This document shows positions 50,112-60,930 of a DNA stretch of 64,000 nt, one piece after another. The position numbers and the translations under genes were made by a program. The first letter of the stretch is position 1. Each line of letters starts with the position of its first letter. A model generated the notes under the pieces. It was not told where the DNA came from and did no database searches. It saw only the letters and a program-made list of their open reading frames with translations. This stretch comes from Lycorma delicatula (lineage: Eukaryota > Arthropoda > Insecta > Hemiptera > Fulgoridae): positions 157,648,575 through 157,712,574 of the forward strand of contig NC_134455.1 of NCBI RefSeq assembly GCF_047948215.1, written 5' to 3'.

Positions 50112-51050
50112 AGTTTAAACTAAAAATACTTAATACGGGGTGTCGGCTGGTCTGCGGCCCAGAAGACGGCCATTCGTGGTAGTACGGTGGGCTTGAGGGT
50201 GGACCTGCATTCGAAGGAGGGCCGGCGAGCTGTGGTCCATATTCATGACCTTGAGGACATGGTGACTAAAGCTGAGGTGGTAGAGTATGTAAGGCAGGTG
50301 GTGGGACCTGACGCCGATTTTCGCGTGTCTTCACTCCGTCCGTCGTTTGGTAGCACGCAGAACGCTACTGTCAATACGAAACATGGGGTGTCCAAGCAGT
50401 TGATTGCCTGACGGGTGAAGGTAGGCTGGGTGCATTGTCGGGTCCGCATTCGTGACCCTGGGGACTGATGTTTCAGGTGTTGAAGCCTGGAGTATATGCC
50501 GTTTGGGTGCACGGGTCCTGATGTCCGGCGGGCCCACTGTCCTGCTTCGCGGAGCTGTGGTGTCGCTGGAGGGTTGTACGGTCCGGTAGTGGATTCTTCC
50601 ACTTGCTTGCATTCGGGTCCTTCGACTGTAGGATGGAGCTGCTGGAGCAACAAGGGTATGAGGGTCAGTTTTCTGCTGAGCTGCCATTCGTTTGTGTTTG
50701 CACAGATGGATGACAGTGATGAGGCACAAGACTCTCTTGTCCTTTTGGGGGGAGGGGGAATGGAAAAGACGGTAGTCCCAGCGGGGTTGCCCTTTTGGGT
50801 GTTTCTGGTACAGGCAAGAAGTCATCAAGACGGAGTCCGTGCTCCTTGGCTGGGAGAACAGGAACGGCATAGTCGAGCCTGGTAACCCTGCCCCTGGGGT
50901 TAGAGGCAGGCGATAACATATGATCCGACCGATGAGACGACCTGTCCTGCCGGACGTACTACCGGTAGACGGGGAGGCTCGTTAGGGTAGATGGACACCC
51001 CGGACTGTGTCGTGCTTCGTTGTGAAATCCGGTCTGGTGGAAGGGAAAAA
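50112..51050 (+). mobile_element. Internally deleted R1-like non-LTR retrotransposon with TSDs
   Basis: A GC-rich insert of about 940 bp flanked by 13-bp direct repeats and ending GGGAAAAA. Near its 5' end is a Gag (ORF1) C-terminal remnant. After about 200 bp between the Gag zinc-knuckle text and the 3' end, the motif AAGACGG-AGTCC appears twice (50764 and 50828), matching the 3' fragment at 1855-2490. All of ORF2 (endonuclease and reverse transcriptase) is missing, so the copy moved or formed by internal deletion. The dispersed insertion site suggests a non-rDNA-specific member, or an off-target copy, of the R1 group. Confidence 0.72.
50160..50575 (+). pseudogene. R1-like ORF1 (Gag) C-terminal fragment with zinc-knuckle remnant
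   Basis: The plus-strand frame gives GRRAVVHIHDLEDMVTKAEV then EYVRQVVGPDADFRVSSLRP and TQNATVNTKHGVSKQLIA. This is the conserved domain before the zinc knuckles in R1/TRAS/SART-type Gag proteins (RRAVVRIxDLExxVTKEEVxxAV...FRVxSLRPxxxGTQxATV). A stop at about 50409 precedes GWVHCRVRIR-like text, then FRCWSLEYMPFGCTGPDVRR and AHCPASRSCGVAG (50475-50570), eroded CCHC knuckles (FRCLxxGHxxxxCTGPDRSxxCxxCGxxGH). Non-functional: truncated at the N-terminus, with stops. The long opposite-strand open frames here are only a by-product of GC richness. Confidence 0.75.
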
Positions 51051-51063
51051 ACTAAGGTTACTT
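51051..51063 (+). repeat. Right target-site duplication of the R1-like insertion
   Basis: An exact repeat of 50099-50111 immediately after the A-rich end of the element, as expected for target-primed reverse transcription. Confidence 0.75.
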
Positions 51064-52024
51064 GAAGTGATAACTTTATTATTTTACTGAAAAATTGCAA
51101 GTAGTTTTCTTAAACGTTTGTTTAAGTTTAGTTTGAATTTTAGTAATGGTTTAAATATTATTACGCTTAAACAAATTCATTTCAAAATGATGATAAAGAA
51201 TTTAAGAGAAACAAATTTTTAAACCTCAATTTGTTTTTTGCTGGAATGAACTTAATATGGGATAACTAAAAGAAATTTCCTGTCTAAACTAACAAAAAAT
51301 CATTAAAATTTAATTGTAAAATTAGAACAAATTAGAAAAAATACAGTACATAAAGATCGAATTGAAAGATCATCCTTGTTTTAAAAAATTTTTAAATAAT
51401 AATAATATGAATTCTAAATCTCATTTTTTCAATACTTTTAGCAATCATTTCGTTTTTCTTTGTTATATCGTATGTTTTGAGTAGATTTTAATTCTATAGG
51501 TTGAATTTTATAATTACTTTTATATTATTTATACTTCAAAAATACCAAACTTATTTAATTAGGCATAAAAAATGATTAATTAATTGTACCTTAATAAGGC
51601 AGAACTAACTAATTAAGCTATTAAAATTGTTAGTGTAAATGGAAAGACCTTAATTTGCCATTATTTAATTTCATTTTATGCAAAATAATGTCTGAAAACA
51701 AAACTGTCCAAGATGTATAGTTACTCTTCAGAATTTTTTTTTAACTTTCCATTTTAACTCTTCAAATAATTATTGATTCAATGAAAAATTCTTATTTTTT
51801 TTTGTTATATAGGCACGAGTTATAAAATGTTATTCCCTTCTTTTTCTTAAGAAAGGGAAGTTTTTAGTACATATTAAAAACTATCCGAGGAAGATAAAAA
51901 AAAATCTGATGTGGACGTCATGACCTATTTGTACGCTTATTAAATTACATAAATTACATTATTGTGTTATCATTTATTGTAATTTTTTTTTACAGAGATT
52001 AATAATTATTAAATCAATACATTT
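51064..52024. other. AT-rich non-coding stretch
   Basis: No gene or structured repeat seen. Confidence 0.6.
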
Positions 52025-52471
52025 AAATAAAAAAGGATATGAAATCGGATTTGAACCGATGTGTCATCCCTTGTAAGAACCAAATATTTCATTACTTAAA
52101 ATTTTATTTGGCTATAAATCTGGAAACAATGAAAATAACTACCACTTATGATATTTCTTTGGAAAGCTCTCAATGAGGGCTTATTACTGCAGTTAAGAAA
52201 AATCCAAAATCCAAATGGTTTGGATTGTGGGCTTTTTTGAACACTATTGGTCCATTCGATTGCACAATCAAAAGGGGAGGAGCATAACTACATATTACGA
52301 TAGTCCTAAGTCTAAAATTTCAACATCCTATGGCTAATCGTTTTTCAGTTATGCGAGACACATACGTACGTATAGACGTCACGTCAAAACTAGCCAAAAT
52401 GGATTCAGGATTGGTCAAAATGGATATTTCTGCTGATATCTAAAAATCTAAATGTTTCGCGATCACAGTAC

Positions 52472-52558
<87 letters not shown>
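52025..52558 (+). mobile_element. SINE-like repeat ending in an (AAT)n tail
   Basis: A block of more balanced composition than its surroundings ends in GCGATCACAGTACT followed by about 29 uninterrupted AAT units (52473-52558), the arrangement of a non-LTR element with a microsatellite tail. Its left edge (near 52040) carries, on the opposite strand, GGTTCAAATCCGATTTC, a perfect B-box-like tRNA TΨC sequence. The body includes GTTATGCGAGACACATACGT and ACGTCACGTCAAAACTAGCC, text that looks like a conserved repeat family rather than random DNA. No ORF. The opposite polarity of the B box and the tail is unexplained. Confidence 0.5.
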
Positions 52559-52559
<1 letters not shown>

Positions 52560-52957
52560 GGAAGTAATAGTAAAAGGACAATAATGTAAACTTCATAAAA
52601 TGTTATATAGAACTGCTGTTGTAACTGAATTGTAAATATTAAGATAACAAATTTTAACAAAGAAAAACCAATAATAGTAGAAAAGCTTTTAAAGGTTTTC
52701 AGTTCTTATTTTCCTTGCATTTTAATACTAAATTTTAAACTTATTTAAACCAATTAAGAAATTGTGAAATAAAGATTTTTTTTTTTCAGTTTGTCTTGCA
52801 TAATAACTGTTTAGTTAAAATCAAGCTGTTTTTTGTCTTCCCTTAGATTATAGAAATTTAACTAATGTAAATAAATTTAATATATATTCAATAGCAAATG
52901 AATTTAAAATTTCACATTTATGTGAAAATATATTTTAATACGGTTACATCATAAAAT
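52559..52957. other. AT-rich non-coding stretch
   Basis: Nothing recognisable besides poly-T/A runs. Confidence 0.6.
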
Positions 52958-53044
52958 ATGTGTTATAAACAGCTAAAAGGTGTCGATGCCAACCACTTCG
53001 TTCTGGACTACTTCCAGCAAGTGAAAGGAATATCTTCTTGTTAA
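52958..53044 (+). CDS. Unassigned 28-codon small ORF in a local GC peak
   Basis: ATG at 52958 to TAA at 53042-53044 encodes 28 residues starting MCYKQLKGVDANHFVLDYF and ending KGISSC. About 50 bp of it (52979-53028) is near 50% GC in DNA that is otherwise about 75-80% AT, and its codon choice looks ordinary. I do not recognise the peptide. It could be a small gene, a micro-exon, or the last readable scrap of an old insertion. Expression and conservation are unknown. Confidence 0.2.
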   Translation: MCYKQLKGVDANHFVLDYFQQVKGISSC

Positions 53045-53382
53045 TCAATACGAGGATTTACGAGTATTATTAACTTCTTACAAAAAAGTATTTTTTTTTT
53101 TTTTTTTATTTCCACAGGTTGTAAAACCTATGTTTCTACAGTATACTGTATTTTTTATAACATAGAAATATATTATTATTGGTAAAAGAGTTCAAAATTT
53201 TTCTCGTAGTTTTAAGATCGTTTCATACAAATATACACGTATTTTGAATGTATGCATCTAAGCGTTTTATTTCTCAGACACAGTTTTATGTAAAAATATG
53301 AAAATAGTCTTTTATGCTTGATGAATTAATCAACCAAAGAAGCATATGGAGAAGCTTTCATGTGAGCATATGGAAGTGGAAT
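53045..53382. other. AT-rich non-coding stretch
   Basis: A poly-T run at 53090-53107; nothing else recognisable. Confidence 0.6.
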
Positions 53383-53465
53383 TTTTTTATGGTATGAAAA
53401 ATGACCTGATTGGCAATCGAACCAGGGATTCCTGGATGAAAGACCGAGTTGCCAGCACACCGCCA
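53383..53465 (-). mobile_element. tRNA-Glu SINE copy, inverted
   Basis: On the minus strand: CATGGCGGTGTGCTGGCAAC (A-box region), CTCGGTCTTTCATCCAGGAA (anticodon-arm region), CCTGGTTCGATTGCC (B box) and GTCATTTTTCATA. This parallels the SINE at 20478-20650 from start to body, but is truncated soon after. A T7 run on the plus strand just to the left may be the eroded tail. Confidence 0.68.
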
Positions 53466-56283
53466 TGAAGATTGACAATTGATATTATGTATTTAAATAA
53501 ATTTATCTATCAAAATACATTTAAAACCTTACATTAACAGTTTGACCTTTTAAAAATTAAAGTTTTCTATTTATTTTTTGTTTCAAACTTGTTAGAATTT
53601 ACACTGAAAGCTTGTTAAAACACGATAACTGTAAATAAATGTTAATAACATTGCACTCATCGTATAGTAAGGTGTAATTATTTTAAAAAGTGTTTTTTTA
53701 TTTAAATACCAGAAATGCTGTCATGTGAGGTGCATTAGTAAAATTTATGAAATGCCTCTAAGACTTTCTATATGCAACGTTTAATTTGTGAAAAATATGA
53801 AATATGTTCTTTTTTCATGTATCAACCTAAATTTTTGTCATATATTTTTTTTTTAAAGTTTGTTGTGACAAAATAAATTTTTATCTGAATTGTTAATGAG
53901 ATCATATATTAAAAATTCTCTTCAAATTCTAAGAATTAAGCTGCACGTTTGCTACATTACATTACACTTGCTTTCTTTTAATAAAGAATAAATTAAATTC
54001 TTATTTAAGGTTTTCTCTGATAAAAGAGAATTTATTTATGACGACGTAATAACGATAAATGTTGCACAGATTAATTATAAGTTTAAGTTTTTACGTAAAT
54101 CTGAAGAACAGGTCACTCAGGTATAACAGGCACAATTAACCAACACAAAAACGATGTTCTAATATAATCCACAATTCAACTAACTAAAGGGAATGTCTCA
54201 TAAAACATACTACACATATAAAAACATAAAGCACAAACTTTTAAATTCCATGTATATTTTATCGATTAATTTAATTTTAACCTTATAATATCACGCACTA
54301 TATTTTATACGAGTATATACATAAATAAAACAACTAAATTCCCTCTTTGTTAATACACTACTAGCTCAAAAAATGCGCATAATTATTGTATCTACGTTGA
54401 TCGACTATAAAAATTTCATAAAAGAATTTATTATCAGGAAATTAAAAGATTTTTCTAGTTTTTAATTTAATTCTTTCCTCATATGTAGCTACGGTTTTGT
54501 TCTCGTTAAAAATAATTATGTTCAAGTTAATAGAATTATATAGACCCGTTAGTCAACAGCTAAAAAAAAATAAATAATCAAAATTATTATCTTAATTCAA
54601 AGATAATTTTCTGTTGGAGTATACATTGTTTTTTGTTTTTAGCAAAATTAGTAAAAATATTTTCGTTGAATGTAGGTGTAAAATTGATTTAGATTTTTCT
54701 AGATAAATAGAAGTCGAAAAAATGTACTAATAAAATTGTGATCTATATATAAATAATTTAAAAAATTCTATACTAGATAAATAATATAATATATATTCTT
54801 TATACACATACATTAAGCATTACAAATTTTATTATTTCCTGTTTTATCTCTTTTGCCACCAACGAGTACGTCTCTTAGATCACTGCTGCTTCTTTATAAT
54901 TAATTTTTTTGAAATGAAGAAAAATATAAAGGTAAAATTTTAAAATTGTGAAGAAAGTTGTTTACTACCTTATTCACTGAAATAAATTGAACTATTCTTC
55001 GACTGTTATAATCTATCAGTAGAAAATGAAACCTGTAATTTATTTTCTATTCCTAATTTGTACGATGGAATCTGCTGAATTTTTGAACTATTAGCAATCC
55101 AATGATCTAATGAGATGAGCATATGTATGACATGTAAATGATGTGTAATCTTCTAGGGATTCAAGCCGATCATTCCTATGATGTGTGGTTAATTGAACAA
55201 CAAACAGCGGTAAACAACTGATTTGTGACAGTGATTTAATTACTACATCACGGTAGATTGCCATATAATATTTTCAAGTATTTTCAAATATAATTAATGA
55301 TTTTGGATTTTGGACTTTTTATTAATTTGAATTTTTGGACTTAATTAAAAAACAGAAAAAGAAAAAGCATCTAACTAAGGTGTCAATGTATCGTACTTTA
55401 TTTCACAAGGTGAAATACGGAAATGCTCTCTGGGAATCGATAATTAAATCAATAAGAAAGTAAATATTCTGTTAAATTCTGTTAATTATACCATTATCAT
55501 TTATCAGTTACCAAACACATAAATATTTACTCTAAATATTAAAGTATATTAAATTTATTATTATTACCATTTTAATTCTGTCAAAAATAGTAGTGCAATT
55601 TCACGCATTATGAAAACATATTATTAGTTAACATTTATTAAAGGTAATAATATTTATAATGTAATTATCTACGTAATATTAACTTAGTTTAACCTGAGCC
55701 GAAATGCTCGTCTCAGGTTGATACACTATGTAAAGAATAGAATTTTACAAGTAAATACGTTTAATACCATGTAAAGCATAACACTGTCTGTTTAGTTTTA
55801 CTTATTATTGTATTAGGTGTGTTAAAAAAATATTATAGGTGATTTGATATCTCATATACCTCACTTTCAAAATTTGAAAGTGAAATTTCGATTTAAATGT
55901 GGTACGAATAACATACATGCCATGTTTGACTAACCAGTTCAAATGAGAAATAAAGTTGTTTCCCATTTTCTTCTTCATTCAGCCGATTCTACAGTTATAT
56001 ATAAGATTGCAGCTTTACCAAAATACAGAGGATATTTAGGCCAAGATGAAATACTCCCTTTATTGTAGATTATGGTTGCATAATGAACAACATTACTTTC
56101 ACATAAAGCAGTTTTACTTAGTGCTGCTTAAACCTCAGAAGCTTTAAATGTATCAGAGCGATATGAATGAACTGAATAGATATATCAATAAATTATTAAT
56201 ACCTCTTTAGGTTAACCTTTTAGGTTAAAGGTAATATATTTCAAAATAAATAAATCTAATTGAAAGCTTTAATAAAAAATACG
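53466..56283. other. AT-rich non-coding stretch
   Basis: No supportable gene, RNA or structured repeat. Confidence 0.55.

Positions 56284-56340
<57 letters not shown>
56284..56340. repeat. (CA)n(TA)n microsatellite followed by a T run
   Basis: CA units, about 16 TA units and 17 or so T in uninterrupted succession. Confidence 0.9.
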
Positions 56341-56475
56341 AAGAAGTTCTGTTGCATCCCGACTTGGTATTTGTATGAACATTTACTATCGTTACTGATA
56401 AAATTTTCTTCGATCTGTCAGGCACCAAATTCAAACAGTTGAAATGAATTTTATCAAGTCGTTCGGTAGAATGAC

Positions 56476-56500
56476 GCCGGCGAGAGTTTGTCCGACGGCG
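56476..56500 (+). repeat. Third copy of the inverted-arm terminal motif
   Basis: GCCGGCGAGAGTTTG followed by CCGACGGCGGAAACACCAAAG matches the outer end of the left arm at 57723 (CGGTGAGAGTTTGCCG followed by TCAATCGAAAACATCAAAAG), in the same orientation. It may mark the left boundary of a larger element containing the protease-like remnant. Confidence 0.5.
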
Positions 56501-57129
56501 GAAACACCAAAGACTTATTTACTCTGACCAACTCGCAAATCGACATTTCAAAATTTTTAAAACTATTTAAAATATTAAAAAAAAAAAAATAATAATTTTG
56601 ATGAAATGAAGCTACATCACAGAAAATATCGCTATAATCATCGCAGAAATAGATGTTCTTAATGAATATAGGTTTTTTTCGATAAATATGTGATAATCTT
56701 CGTAATTTCAAGTTTTTTAATTTGAAAATGTGAAACTTTTGTTCTTCTAATCATGATTTTATCCTAATCCGTTAACAAATCGCGTCGCTAGATAGCAGTA
56801 CTTGATAGTACTAGGAATTGTATACTTGAAATAATAAATTTTAAAAGAAAAATTTAAAAGAGATTAATTAAACAGAAATAAATTGGTAAAATTTTTATTT
56901 TATAATTAGAAATATTTGGTGGCACTGGGGTCGTGATATTTTCTGTATTTATGCTCCGATTTAGCTCATTCCGAATATATATTAGTTACGTGAGAAGACA
57001 TATTTTTGCAAAAAAACTGAAAAAATATTTTCATTCATGAAGATCGAGTGCTTTATTTGATGAGAATTTTGAAGTTGTTTTTCATAAAAATTGTATTTAT
57101 TTTTACACATAGATATTAAAACGGATAGT

Positions 57130-57562
57130 TTAAAGAAAAATAACAGTTTAAGTCTTCAAGATTTAATTCATAATTTTAGTAAAAAAAAATCATGTCGAAG
57201 GAAGATTCTGAATGTGGAAACACAGATTTCATACGTAGAATGGAGATTCATTTTTTAGGAAAACTGTTGATCATTCAATAAAATTATTCAAAAACAACGC
57301 AGTATTTTTACGCAAAATAACTGAAACAAAAGGAATAAAAAAAGTGTCTAATGATGATTTCAAACTATTCGGGAAAAAGTATAAAATATAAAGTGTAATA
57401 TTTCATCACGGCAGTCAAGAAAGGGGACATTATACTAGAATGATCAAAATTAGGAAAAATTGGATTGAAGCTAATGATTTATTAATTGCAAGAGAATGTT
57501 GGCCACGAAATTCCAAAAAACGTTTATGTTTTAGTTTCAAAACAAATTTGATTTTTTATTAA
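57130..57562 (+). pseudogene. Ubiquitin-specific-protease-like (UCH/C19) C-terminal remnant
   Basis: From 57260 one plus frame runs to TAA 57560-57562 with a single internal stop (57383-57385 region). It contains GIKKVSNDDFKLFGKKYKI, then SVIFHHGSQERGHYTRMIKI and RKNWIEANDLLIARECWPRN. The spacing Tyr-Lys-(Leu/Ile)-x-(Ser)-Val-Ile-x-His-x-Gly-Ser...Gly-His-Tyr-Thr...Trp...(Asp/Asn)-Asp is the His-box and Asp/Asn-box end of C19 deubiquitinases, where the His of GHY is the catalytic base. Just upstream, in another frame (57145-57255), SLSLQDLIHNF and SCRRKILNVETQ resemble the finger-region start of such proteases. The Cys box is not found. A retro- or transposon-captured fragment is plausible, since it sits between copies of the terminal motif at 56476 and 57723. 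Non-functional. Confidence 0.5.
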
Positions 57563-57685
57563 ATACGTGAATACAATCGACGAAAAGTTATTAGCAAACA
57601 CAAGACAGATACCAGAATTTTTATAAATATAAAAATAAAAACAGTTTCAATTTAACGAATGAACAGAACAAAAATTAACAGGTTA

Positions 57686-59676
57686 TATCCAAACATGCAA
57701 AACAATAAAATTGTTAAGGTTTCGGTGAGAGTTTGCCGTCAATCGAAAACATCAAAAGTCGAAAATCAAAATTAAACATTTTATTTATTTTTAGTTCTTC
57801 AAAAAGACATTGTCCGAATCATAAAAGTACTGATATGTATGAAAGGCGCGATACAAATTATTATGTATTTTTCCTATTTCATCTTCTAAAACACAACAAT
57901 ATACACCGTTAAATTTTTTTTTCTTATATATTTAATATTCATAGATATTAAATATTTTATTTCTCTACTAATATTGTAAATAAACGATAGAACTTTTTTA
58001 ATACAGAACAAACACGAAATCATCGAGAAATAATTGGAGATAAACAATTTTTTTATATACTTATATATTACTTAATAACACAAGTTATATAATAAAAAAT
58101 TCGTCAAATTTTCTCAAATATATTGATTGAAAATCAAAAAACTCTTGCCGGCCCGATTTCATATTTTACAACGAATTTGAAAAAAATTTCAATATTTTAC
58201 GCTTAACATTATTATTTATTGTTCTACGTAAATGCATTACGATCTCAAAAATAAGTTCAACTTTGTCGATTACGGCGAAAAACCTCTATAAAGAACTGTA
58301 ATTAATTTCTGATTTCAATAAAAAGATAACTTATTAACAGATCAAGTGTTGATCAAAGATCGACAGTAGGGGCAGTACGGGTCGTTGTGACAATTGAAAG
58401 TGAATGTTACACACATTGTGTGAATTATCATTGGTAAATTTCTATTGATATATATATATCATATGTTCCTAACGGTTAAAAATTCGCACAGTATTAATCA
58501 TATGTAGTTTTTACCTTTAATAAAACGTTTCCTTGATATTTTGAAAATTCAAAGACGAAATCAATTCTAATGTCACCTTCACTCTAAGGTATTATACTAC
58601 AAGTACTGCCTCTAACTGTGCATTTATTAGCTTGGAAAAAATTAACTTAGTGAATAAAAAAATTATTAAAACATTTCAATTTTTTGAACGAAATTTACGT
58701 TTTATTTCGCTATTATGAAATTATACAACTTTTTTTTTTAGAATTTTTGAAACAAAAAAAAATTACGAACCGTTAATATTTTTTTCAGTTAATTAATTAT
58801 TTTCAACGATTAAATCATTTGATCATGAATTAAAAATAAAACATCAAAATTTTTTTCATATCTTTCATCATTGTCAAAAATTCAAAGATAAAAAATTAAG
58901 TATATTTTTAAGAAAAATTCGAAATTAATTATATAAATTAAGATACACATTATTATTTTGCATGATATTCCCGAATTGCACCACATTATATACCATAGAA
59001 GTTCTTATAAATGACTAATTATAATTTGGAACTAAAGAATGATCACTCATTCTGAATTAGTGTCTTTCAAAAGCTAGTCAAGAAGTAGAACATTCACTTA
59101 TGGATCAATGAATTAATCCTAATATTATGTTAATCCTAATGAATTAATATCTAAGAATCTTATGAATTCTTAGGATTTATGAAGTTGTTTAAAGTATGAA
59201 ATCGGGCCGGCAAGAGTTTTTGCATTTTCAACCAACATATTTGAGAAAATATGACGAATCTATTATATGATTTGTGCTATTAAGTATATACACAAGTATA
59301 TAAAAAAATTATTTACCTCCAATTATTTCTTGATGATTTCAAATTTGTTTTGTTTTAAAAAAGTTCTATCGTTTAGTTACAATATTAGCAGAAAATAAAA
59401 TATTTAATATTTATGAATATTTAATATTCAATACATAGGTAAAAAATATTTTACAGCGTATATTGTTGTATTTTAGAAAATGAAGTAGGAAAAATATATA
59501 ATAATTATTATCTCGCCTTTCGTACATATCTGTCTGTACTTTTTTGATTCGGCCAATGAATTTTTTAAGAACTATAAATAAATAGTTTAATTTTGATTTT
59601 CGACTTTTGATGTTTTCAATTGACGGCAAACTCTCGCCGAAATCTTAACAATTTTATTGCTTTGGGAGTTTGGATA
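57686..59676. repeat. Long inverted repeat (arms about 480 bp, spacer about 1.0 kb)
   Basis: 57686-58168 is the reverse complement of 59189-59676 at roughly 80-85% by eye. Landmarks: outer ends AATAAAATTGTTAAGGTTTC and GAAATCTTAACAATTTTATT; CATCAAAAGTCGAAAATCAA and TTGATTTTCGACTTTTGATG; inner ends CTCTTGCCGGCCCGATTTCA and TGAAATCGGGCCGGCAAGAG. Each arm carries its own inverted motif: CGG(C/T)GAGAGTTTGCCG at the outer side and AAAACTCTTGCCGG at the inner side, about 430 bp apart. So each arm could itself be a short element, the two inserted head to head, or both could be the long termini of one foldback-like element. The 1-kb spacer is non-coding AT-rich DNA. Confidence 0.85.
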
Positions 59677-60009
59677 CCAGTAACGCTGATTTTATTCACG
59701 TACTTTGTTTTATAAATTAGGCGGTATAAACTTTCGTAAAAATTAGATTTCGGTTGAAGAATTTTGAAAGCCACATCTTCTTCCTATGACATGTTATTAA
59801 AAAATATCAGCAGCAGTAAATGGATGTATAAATAATTATCCTATCTAAAATTTCTTAAATATTTTGCTTATAAATTTTCCGCGTAATAGGTTTAATATTT
59901 AATCTCATTTAGCTTTTGCTATAAGTATTATAAGATAAAAGGTATTTTGTATGCGTTGTAGAAAGTGTTTTGGATTAAAATTACATTAATTTAGGTATAA
60001 ATAAGGCCA

Positions 60010-60930
60010 TTGTTTACCTTAAATTTGTAGTTTTGGAGAAAGTATTCGGTAATGTAGAGCGGAAAAAAATGTTAACAATTTTAAGAAAAATCCTATTTAT
60101 ATGTAGGGAGAAAAAATATGTAGACAAATTATGCTAGAACTAGGTAGAAGTTATACTAGTAGAAGAAGAAGAAGCCAGTTTGGGATTGAGCAATGTGAAA
60201 GTCAAGATTGCTGTTTGCTTCCTTTGTTTTTCAACTTGTAGATAAAAAAATAAATATAATAATTGAACAAAACATTTGAAAGTGCGGTAAACTTTAAATT
60301 TCACTTTCTTCTCTTTGTAGAAACCAGTCATGAGTTAGAAGTAAGTAAATGACAATAATTCATTACTAGGAAGGTAATTAAATTTGAAAATAAATATGTA
60401 AGAAAACAAAATTAGGACAGACATAAAACGTAAAATTGAAAAAGATTGAGGAAATAAAACTGTCATGAAAATTAGTTTGGCATAAGTAAAGAGAGAAGAA
60501 TAATTCTTATGTAAAACGAAGGTTTTCCTTTTTCTAGTATCAATTATAAAGCTAAAAGCTAAAAAAGAACTTGAAAATATTTTCATGTGGGACCTTATGG
60601 TAGTGAAATACTGATTATAGATAACCATAAATGAATGAATGAGGTTTTTTAAATGTGGTGTTACAGAGAGTGTAAAAAATTAGTTGGATCCATAAATTTC
60701 GAAATGAAGTTCTTGTAACAGAATCTTGTAGAAATGAAAAAGGTTGGTACGTCATATATATCTAGCAGTCCAGATTTAGGTAATTTAGAAATGAAGAGAC
60801 GTGTAGAGAATGAAAAAAATAGGAACAAGACAAAAAATAAAGCAAAAAGTAGAATGTTATAAATATATCGAGTTTATGAAATTATTCCGAAATAGAAAAG
60901 AAATAGAGAGTAAAATAAATCAATTAAATG
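60010..60930 (+). pseudogene. RTE-like LINE endonuclease/reverse-transcriptase remnant
   Basis: In order along the plus strand, with many stops and shifts: LEKVFGNVERKKMLTILRKI (motif A; family wording LEKAFDNVDWKKMFxILxKI; catalytic Asp eroded), YVDKLC-NQVEVI-like text, then QFGIEQCESQDCCLLPLFFN (motif B; family wording GxGVRQGCxLSPxLFN), a very weak motif C, KLKKIEEIK (family wording IEQVEEFKYLG), ENNSYVKRRFSFF and LKAKKELENIFMWDLM (thumb; KKELIKSYVWSVxLYG), then LYGSE-like text and MWCYRECKKLVGS (family wording FEMWCYRRMLKISW). The order over about 900 bp is exactly that of RTE/endonuclease-RT type insect LINEs. Dead copy; the endonuclease domain is not recognised upstream. Confidence 0.7.

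Noticed and set aside
50243..50919. Long overlapping minus-strand open frames (up to 179 codons)
   Set aside because: They lie opposite the R1-like Gag remnant and arise from its GC richness. Their Pro/Thr/Ser/Arg-rich text has no domain, and the plus strand carries the recognisable protein.
52463..52660. Minus-strand frame rich in leucine
   Set aside because: It is a direct translation of the AAT microsatellite, which gives poly-Leu in one frame.
56260..56442. 60-codon plus frame
   Set aside because: A translation of the CA/TA/T simple-sequence run.
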